DNA of 9,997 bases from CAYUCJ01 sp049282265 (lineage in GTDB: Bacteria > Desulfobacterota > DSM-4660 > Desulfatiglandales > Desulfatiglandaceae), in contig JBAPTR010000048.1 of assembly GCA_049282265.1 (NCBI GenBank), positions 1-9,997 of the forward strand. Direction: 5' to 3'. Position 1 is the stretch's first letter; every line of letters starts with the position of its first letter. The position numbers were made by a program, and so were the translations under genes. Below are positions 6,114-9,997 of this stretch, in pieces. The notes below the pieces were generated by a model. That model saw nothing but the letters and a program-made list of their open reading frames with translations, did not search any database and was not told where the DNA came from.

Positions 6114-6149
6114 AACAGACAATCCTAAAAGAAGAAAGGAGTGTGCGGA

Positions 6150-7586
6150 ATGATTAAATTCAGTGAGAAACAACTCAAGATACCCAAATTGTCACGCCCC
6201 GTTTACCTGGTGACCGCAGGGCAGTCGAAATTCGACCGGGCCATGCCCGATAAGAGGACGGAAGAACTGGCCGTCGACGCCCTCACCATGGCCGCAAGAC
6301 TCATCGATAAGTCGCCAGCCGAATTGAAGAGTTACATCCATACGGCCTACTACGGACATTTCGCCGACCACTTTGGCGACCAGCTCTTGGGCGAAGCGGT
6401 GATCCATGACCGCCTGGGTCTGGACCCCCTGGGGAATGTCGGTGTAAAGACCGGCGGTGCCACCGGAGGATCCACTCTGTGGGAAGCTGTTAAGGCGGTC
6501 GCCTCAGGCTATTCAGATTGTACGCTGGCCATGGGCTGGGAGCGTATGGATGAAGTCCCGACGGATGAAGGGAACCACCTGATCTCCTGCGCCGCTGACA
6601 AGGATTGGGAAACCCCACTTGGTCATATCTACACCGGCTATTACGCGGTGATGGCCCAGAAGTACTGGCAGGTTTTTGGCAAGGAAGAGGACTCCTTTCG
6701 CAGGACCATGGCTGAAATCTCGGTGAAACATCACGGTTACGCCCGGTTCAACCCGTTTGCTCAAGCCCCCATGAAGATCACCGTGGATGATGTCGTCAAT
6801 TCCCCTGTCGTGGCCTATCCCCTCAGGACACTGGACTGCTGTCTCATGAGCGTCGGCGTTGCCTGCGCGATTATCTGTGACGAAAAGACCGCCATGGAAC
6901 TGACAAAAAACACAAAGAACAAACCCCTCAGGATCTGGGTGACTGCGGGCTCTCACACCCTGAGGCCCGCCTGCCGTCGTGACATGGAAATCCCTCTGCT
7001 TCCCAACGAGACCGATGACCAATATGCCGATCTGGGCGAGAAGTTTCCGGGGGGGGACCGATACCCGGGCTTCACCGGTTTCCTGGCCGCCCGAATGGCC
7101 GCCTACTACGGGTACCGGATGACCGGCGTCGTAGATCCCATGGAAGACCTTGATGTCATCGAACTGCACGACGCCTTTACGATCAGCGATATGCAGACTT
7201 ACGAAGACATCGGACTCAGACCCTATGGCTACGGCCGGGACTTTGTGGAATCAGGGGACTGCTACCATACCAACCCCCATACCGGCAAACCGGGAAGGCT
7301 TCCTTCCAATCTCTCGGGCGGTCTCATCGGATGCATGCATGCCGTGGGTGCCACGGGCATCATGCAGGTCTTTGAGATTGCCACCCACCTCTGGAACCGG
7401 TGGGCGGAAATTCACGGTGATCAGAAGCTCTGGGATGCGTTCGGCAGGGAAAAACCGGCTGACTGGACAGACCTCCAGGTAAGAGACGCGCACCGGTCCC
7501 TGGCCATCAGTCATGCAGGCGTCGGATCGCACGTGACCGCCACCCTATTGATGGATCCTGACCATCTTCTGAAAGAGGATGCCTGA
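6150..7586 (+). CDS. SCP2-type thiolase-like protein lacking the nucleophilic cysteine
   Basis: Member of the thiolase superfamily closest to the SCP-x/SCP2 and BbsB/Ltp2 types, which act on acyl-CoA and pair with DUF35 proteins. The ATG at 6150 is preferred over an in-frame GTG at 6141 because AAGGAG (6136-6141) lies 8 bases before the ATG but overlaps the GTG. The protein has 478 residues. SCP-x proteins read NCSTGSTAL at the nucleophile loop; here the aligned stretch is KTGGATGGSTL, with Gly103 where Cys is expected, and the following ASGYSDCTLAMGWERM aligns without gaps. His340 in ELHDAF and His397 in GGLIGCMHAVGATG keep the other active-site loops; SHAGVGSH (His455) ends the fold. It may therefore be an aldol/retro-aldol lyase like Ltp2 or another Claisen-type enzyme rather than a thiolase. 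The downstream DUF35 gene is 14 bp away and probably forms a complex with it. Confidence 0.85.
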   Translation: MIKFSEKQLKIPKLSRPVYLVTAGQSKFDRAMPDKRTEELAVDALTMAARLIDKSPAELKSYIHTAYYGHFADHFGDQLLGEAVIHDRLGLDPLGNVGVKTGGATGGSTLWEAVKAVASGYSDCTLAMGWERMDEVPTDEGNHLISCAADKDWETPLGHIYTGYYAVMAQKYWQVFGKEEDSFRRTMAEISVKHHGYARFNPFAQAPMKITVDDVVNSPVVAYPLRTLDCCLMSVGVACAIICDEKTAMELTKNTKNKPLRIWVTAGSHTLRPACRRDMEIPLLPNETDDQYADLGEKFPGGDRYPGFTGFLAARMAAYYGYRMTGVVDPMEDLDVIELHDAFTISDMQTYEDIGLRPYGYGRDFVESGDCYHTNPHTGKPGRLPSNLSGGLIGCMHAVGATGIMQVFEIATHLWNRWAEIHGDQKLWDAFGREKPADWTDLQVRDAHRSLAISHAGVGSHVTATLLMDPDHLLKEDA

Positions 7587-7600
7587 AAGGAGGAAGACAC

Positions 7601-8194
7601 ATGAGCATATTTGGAACCGTAACGGTCAAGAACGGAAAATACCGTCCCAGGGGGGACTTTCATCACATTACCCCCAACGTGCCCATCCGGGACGAAGACC
7701 ATGGGCTGCGTCTGCTGGGCGTAACCAACCCCAGGGACATGACCTATATCCACACCTACGGGGGTGAGGCCATCTTTTTCGAGAACCTTTCGCAGGCCAG
7801 GATCCACGGCACCCGGTGTGACAATCCCGATTGTGAGTTTAAGGGGACGGTCTATCTCCCCTTCCGTATTCACTGTCCCGACTGTCTGGGAAAAAACACG
7901 GTGATCGACCTGACGGACCTGTGTCGCAAGACGGCCAAGATCCATACCTTCATGGTCTGTGAACGTTCGGGGGCCTTCAACACCCTTGAAAAACCCATCC
8001 AGTTCATCAATGTGGAATTTGAAGGGGTCTCTACGATCCTGATGAGTTATCTCTCCGTGGGCGAACCCAAGATCGGAATGCGGGTGATCCCCATTTTCAG
8101 GACGCTTGACCCCACCTATACCATAACCGACCTCTCCTGGGTGGTCGAAGGCACGCCTGGAGATTCGCTTCCAAAGGGCTTTACGTTCGGATAG
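7601..8194 (+). CDS. DUF35 Zn-ribbon/OB-fold protein, partner of the thiolase-like protein
   Basis: A 197-residue protein of the DUF35 (Zn-ribbon plus OB-fold) family. Members bind thiolase-superfamily enzymes, for example BbsA with BbsB, the ChsH2 DUF35 domain with Ltp2, and the archaeal thiolase/HMG-CoA synthase bridge. The rubredoxin-like knuckles are CDNPDC (Cys73, Cys78) and CPDC (Cys92, Cys95), a four-cysteine zinc site. The remaining part (about residues 105-185, from TAKIHTFMVCERSG through FINVEFEGVSTILMSYL to IPIFRTLD) fits the OB-fold. An N-terminal extension of about 60 residues precedes the ribbon. ATG at 7601 follows GGAGG (7589-7593) with a 7-base spacer. It lies 14 bp behind the thiolase-like stop and just before an intrinsic terminator, so the two genes form a bicistronic operon. 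Confidence 0.9.
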   Translation: MSIFGTVTVKNGKYRPRGDFHHITPNVPIRDEDHGLRLLGVTNPRDMTYIHTYGGEAIFFENLSQARIHGTRCDNPDCEFKGTVYLPFRIHCPDCLGKNTVIDLTDLCRKTAKIHTFMVCERSGAFNTLEKPIQFINVEFEGVSTILMSYLSVGEPKIGMRVIPIFRTLDPTYTITDLSWVVEGTPGDSLPKGFTFG

Positions 8195-8213
8195 TCTCCT
8201 CCTTCAAACAACA

Positions 8214-8246
8214 AAGGGGTTGCATCTGCAACCCCTTCGTCTTTTT
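8214..8246 (+). terminator. Intrinsic (rho-independent) terminator of the thiolase-like/DUF35 operon
   Basis: Stem AAGGGGTTGC (8214-8223) and GCAACCCCTT (8228-8237) pair perfectly around ATCT, followed by CGTCTTTTTC (8238-8247). It starts 20 bp after the DUF35 stop. Confidence 0.92.
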
Positions 8247-8315
8247 CTCACGCGCCTCCGAGCGAAATGGACTTGTCCGCCTATGCTGTTTGGCGGAGAT
8301 CCCGCAAACCGGGGC

Positions 8316-8410
8316 TCACTTCGTTCGCTCGAGACTCAGAGCTATCAGAGAAAAACTTTCTATTCTTTAGTTCTTAGACTCTGCGGTCTCTGAGTGCTCT
8401 GTGTGAGATA
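8316..8410 (+). repeat. Intergenic repeat, copy 1
   Basis: Begins TCACTTCGTTCGCTCGAGAC, followed by CAGAGCTATC and a poly-A/T centre, and ends CTCTGTGTGAGATA. The arms ACTCAGAG (8334-8341) and CTCTGAGT (8388-8395) can pair. It is related to copy 2 at 8448-8530. Confidence 0.65.
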
Positions 8411-8447
8411 TTGTTTTTGGGTTTTTCGTTGTTTGTCTCACGTCCGT

Positions 8448-8530
8448 TCACTTCGTTCACTCGAGACACAGAGCTATCTGATAAAAAAACTCCTCTTTTT
8501 TGTTCTCAAAACTCTGCGCTCTGTGTGATA
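8448..8530 (+). repeat. Intergenic repeat, copy 2
   Basis: Begins TCACTTCGTTCACTCGAGAC and ends CTCTGTGTGATA, with the same order of blocks as copy 1 but about 10 bp shorter near the right end. The arms ACACAGAGC (8466-8474) and GCTCTGTGT (8518-8526) are a perfect 9-bp inverted pair. Confidence 0.65.
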
Positions 8531-8558
8531 GGTTGCTCCTGCCTATGAAAAGGTGCCG

Positions 8559-9997
8559 TCACGAAATCGTCAATTTCATCTGCTTAACATCCGTCTCAAG
8601 GCCCAGCCTCAGACAAAGCTCTCTGATTTCCTCTTTCTTCTCGTCCCCGTTCATGCTGAAAGAGATAATCAGTTCCTGGATCTCATATTTTCTGAGCAGT
8701 TTTTCAAGCCCCTCACCACCGCCCAGGATAGGATAACCCATGACTTTTCTTCCCTGCAACCCCACGTTGTCATCCACAAATCCAAACATATGAAGCCCCA
8801 GGGCACTGTTCGCCTCAATCTCCCTTAAAACCATCTGGCCTCCGATACCGGCCCCATAGATGAGGGTTCGTTTGCCTTTGGGGTTGCCGTTCCTGATCCC
8901 CTCATCCAGCAACCTGAAAGACAACCGCGAAAGGGATACCAGGATAACCATGAGGCCCCAGTAGATGACGAACACGGCTCGGGAGAAGCTCTGGAACCGG
9001 TACATGAACAGGAGGATGAGCATCGTTCCCACCGTACCCACGGTAATACCCTCCACGTAGCCTATGAGATCCCGAATGCCGGTGGTTCCCCACACCCCCC
9101 TGTATACGCCGAAGACATAGAAACCAAGGAGTTGAAAGGCGATCAGAATGGGCAGGGATTTCAGGAAAAAATTGAGGTCTGCTCCAGGGGCTCCCTCGAA
9201 ACGAAGGAGATAGGCCGTATAGTAGGCCGCGGAAACGAGGACAACGTCCAGGAGTACCTCGAACAGCCGTCTCCGGTACGTGATCTCTATCAAGAGCGGG
9301 GTGAAGACGCTGGCTCCCTTATCAGCCAGAATGGAGTTTTCCGTGTAAACCTGGACCTTCCCCAGGTAAACCCAGAAAAGAATGACAAAGAGGATGTAAA
9401 GGATAGCGGTAACAAGGACCGTGCCCGCGCTCAGGTACTTCATCCCCAAGGCCAGCAGGCCGGAACTCATGGAAAAAGCATATAAAACCAGGACAGCCTT
9501 TCTCTCGGAAAGCCCGATGGCCACCAGCCTGTGGGAAGAATGGTCCCGTCCACCTCGGGAGATGGGGCGATGAAACAATTTGCGCATAAGGCTGACAAAT
9601 GTGGTGTCCAGGATGGGGATAAAGACAATGGAAACGGGCACCGCAATGACCGAAAGGATATGGAAAAAACTTCCTGAGGAAGACGGTGACGGCCCTCCGG
9701 CGATCGTCATGCAAGCCATCATAAAACCAATGAAGAGGCTCCCTGCGTCCCCCATGAATATAGTGGCGGGATTAAAGTTGTAAATCAGGAAACCGCCCAT
9801 TGCGCCCGTATAGACCGCTCCGATCAGAAGGATGGGGTCGTAGGAAAAGCCCGGTATGATGGTAAGCAAGCGGTAGGCACAGAAAAGCAATCCCCCTATC
9901 ACCGCAATCCCTGCCGCCAGGCCATCCATATTATCCAGGAGATTAAAGGCATTGGTAATGCCCACTATCCATACAATGGAGAGTAAAAGATTGAGGG
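8559..9997 (-). CDS. WecA-type glycosyl-phosphate transferase fused to a CapD/FlaA1-type N-terminal domain, 5' end outside the window
   Basis: Membrane protein for surface polysaccharide assembly. The visible 478 residues run from the window edge (first full codon at 9995) to TGA at 8559-8561; about 130-150 N-terminal residues are missing by comparison with WecA. The first half is the polyprenyl-phosphate sugar-1-phosphate transferase family: IVGITNAFNLLDNMDGL, ATIFMGDAGSLF and GRDHSSHRL carry the aspartate and histidine motifs of the MraY/WecA active site, among several hydrophobic helices. After a linker (about RRRLFEVLLDVVL) the second half has four more predicted membrane segments (from VVLVSAAYYTAYLLRFEG on) and a Rossmann domain beginning TLIYGAGIGGQMV, as in the N-terminal part of CapD/FlaA1/PglF proteins. 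The chain stops at KQMKLTIS, before the dehydratase/epimerase domain of those enzymes. So the second half probably has no sugar-modifying activity and may act in nucleotide binding or partner contact. The gene converges on the DUF35 operon. Confidence 0.9.
   Translation of the reverse strand, partial: LNLLLSIVWIVGITNAFNLLDNMDGLAAGIAVIGGLLFCAYRLLTIIPGFSYDPILLIGAVYTGAMGGFLIYNFNPATIFMGDAGSLFIGFMMACMTIAGGPSPSSSGSFFHILSVIAVPVSIVFIPILDTTFVSLMRKLFHRPISRGGRDHSSHRLVAIGLSERKAVLVLYAFSMSSGLLALGMKYLSAGTVLVTAILYILFVILFWVYLGKVQVYTENSILADKGASVFTPLLIEITYRRRLFEVLLDVVLVSAAYYTAYLLRFEGAPGADLNFFLKSLPILIAFQLLGFYVFGVYRGVWGTTGIRDLIGYVEGITVGTVGTMLILLFMYRFQSFSRAVFVIYWGLMVILVSLSRLSFRLLDEGIRNGNPKGKRTLIYGAGIGGQMVLREIEANSALGLHMFGFVDDNVGLQGRKVMGYPILGGGEGLEKLLRKYEIQELIISFSMNGDEKKEEIRELCLRLGLETDVKQMKLTIS

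Larger units (their letters stand above)
5598..6149. other. 552-bp divergent control region
   Basis: Lies between the minus-strand acyl-CoA dehydrogenase and the plus-strand thiolase-like gene. It holds the two promoters, a leader hairpin CCTGCAA/TTGCAGG (5649-5674), a 17-bp dyad (5681-5697), direct repeats CTTTAGAGA at 5763-5771 and 5783-5791 (20 bp apart) with a third CTTTAGA at 5838-5844, a small hairpin GGGAAA/TTTCCC (5795-5810) and a 7-bp-period array (6039-6073). The middle (about 5850-6035) shows no recognisable gene; a 71-codon minus-strand frame there resembles nothing I know and is not called. Confidence 0.75.
8195..8558. other. 364-bp gene-free region between two convergent genes
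   Basis: Contains the intrinsic terminator (8214-8246), a hairpin TCCGCC/GGCGGA (8276-8297) and two related repeat copies (8316-8410 and 8448-8530). No credible coding sequence is seen. No clear terminator for the minus-strand glycosyltransferase gene is seen. Confidence 0.75.

Noticed and set aside
6141..6149. GTG at 6141 as start of the thiolase-like gene
   Set aside because: The ribosome-binding site AAGGAG overlaps it; the ATG nine bases later has ideal spacing.
4446..8194. A benzylsuccinate-degradation (bbs) operon
   Set aside because: The gene types overlap with bbsA, bbsB and bbsG, but the CoA transferase, hydratase and dehydrogenase subunits are absent, the order differs and the strands are divergent.

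Overview
This window looks like chromosomal DNA of an anaerobic, moderately GC-rich Gram-negative bacterium. The protein style (IHF-like protein, the RNase Z-like hydrolase, the acyl-CoA dehydrogenase and thiolase/DUF35 set, and the WecA-CapD fusion) suggests Desulfobacterota (the former Deltaproteobacteria). That is inference from family resemblance; no rRNA or marker gene is present to settle it.

Layout from left to right. (1) The 3' five-sixths of clpB, a AAA+ disaggregase, on the plus strand, entering from outside the window. (2) A convergent HU/IHF-family gene on the minus strand, 9 bp from the clpB stop, carrying an unusual insertion of about 20 residues. (3) A 400-bp gene-free region with a perfect 24-bp palindrome, A/T-rich dyads and an 81-bp element with 22-bp inverted ends. 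(4) An RNase Z-like metallo-beta-lactamase-fold hydrolase whose last codons come from a repeat array. (5) A 505-bp cassette: a four-helix-bundle (S23/IVP) gene between inverted arrays of 7-bp units that could pair into a long stem. (6) A minus-strand acyl-CoA dehydrogenase whose stop codon abuts the right array. (7) A 552-bp divergent control region with a good promoter for each side, a dyad and another 7-bp-period array. (8) A two-gene operon of an SCP2-type thiolase-like protein and a DUF35 Zn-ribbon/OB-fold partner, closed by a strong intrinsic terminator. (9) A 364-bp region with two related hairpin-forming repeats. (10) A minus-strand membrane protein running off the right edge: a WecA-type sugar-phosphate transferase fused to a CapD/FlaA1-type N-terminal domain.

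How the genes fit together: ClpB and the HU/IHF protein are housekeeping functions. The acyl-CoA dehydrogenase and the divergent thiolase-like/DUF35 pair probably act on CoA thioesters in one catabolic context (fatty or aromatic acid breakdown), though no substrate can be read from the sequence. In the thiolase-like protein the position of the nucleophilic cysteine is glycine, so it may not be a true thiolase. The right-hand gene belongs to surface polysaccharide or O-antigen assembly.

The most noteworthy items are the inverted-repeat cassette around the four-helix-bundle gene, which resembles a free-standing version of a 23S rRNA intervening sequence; the cysteine-less thiolase-like protein paired with DUF35; the insertion in the IHF-like protein; and several undescribed intergenic repeat structures.
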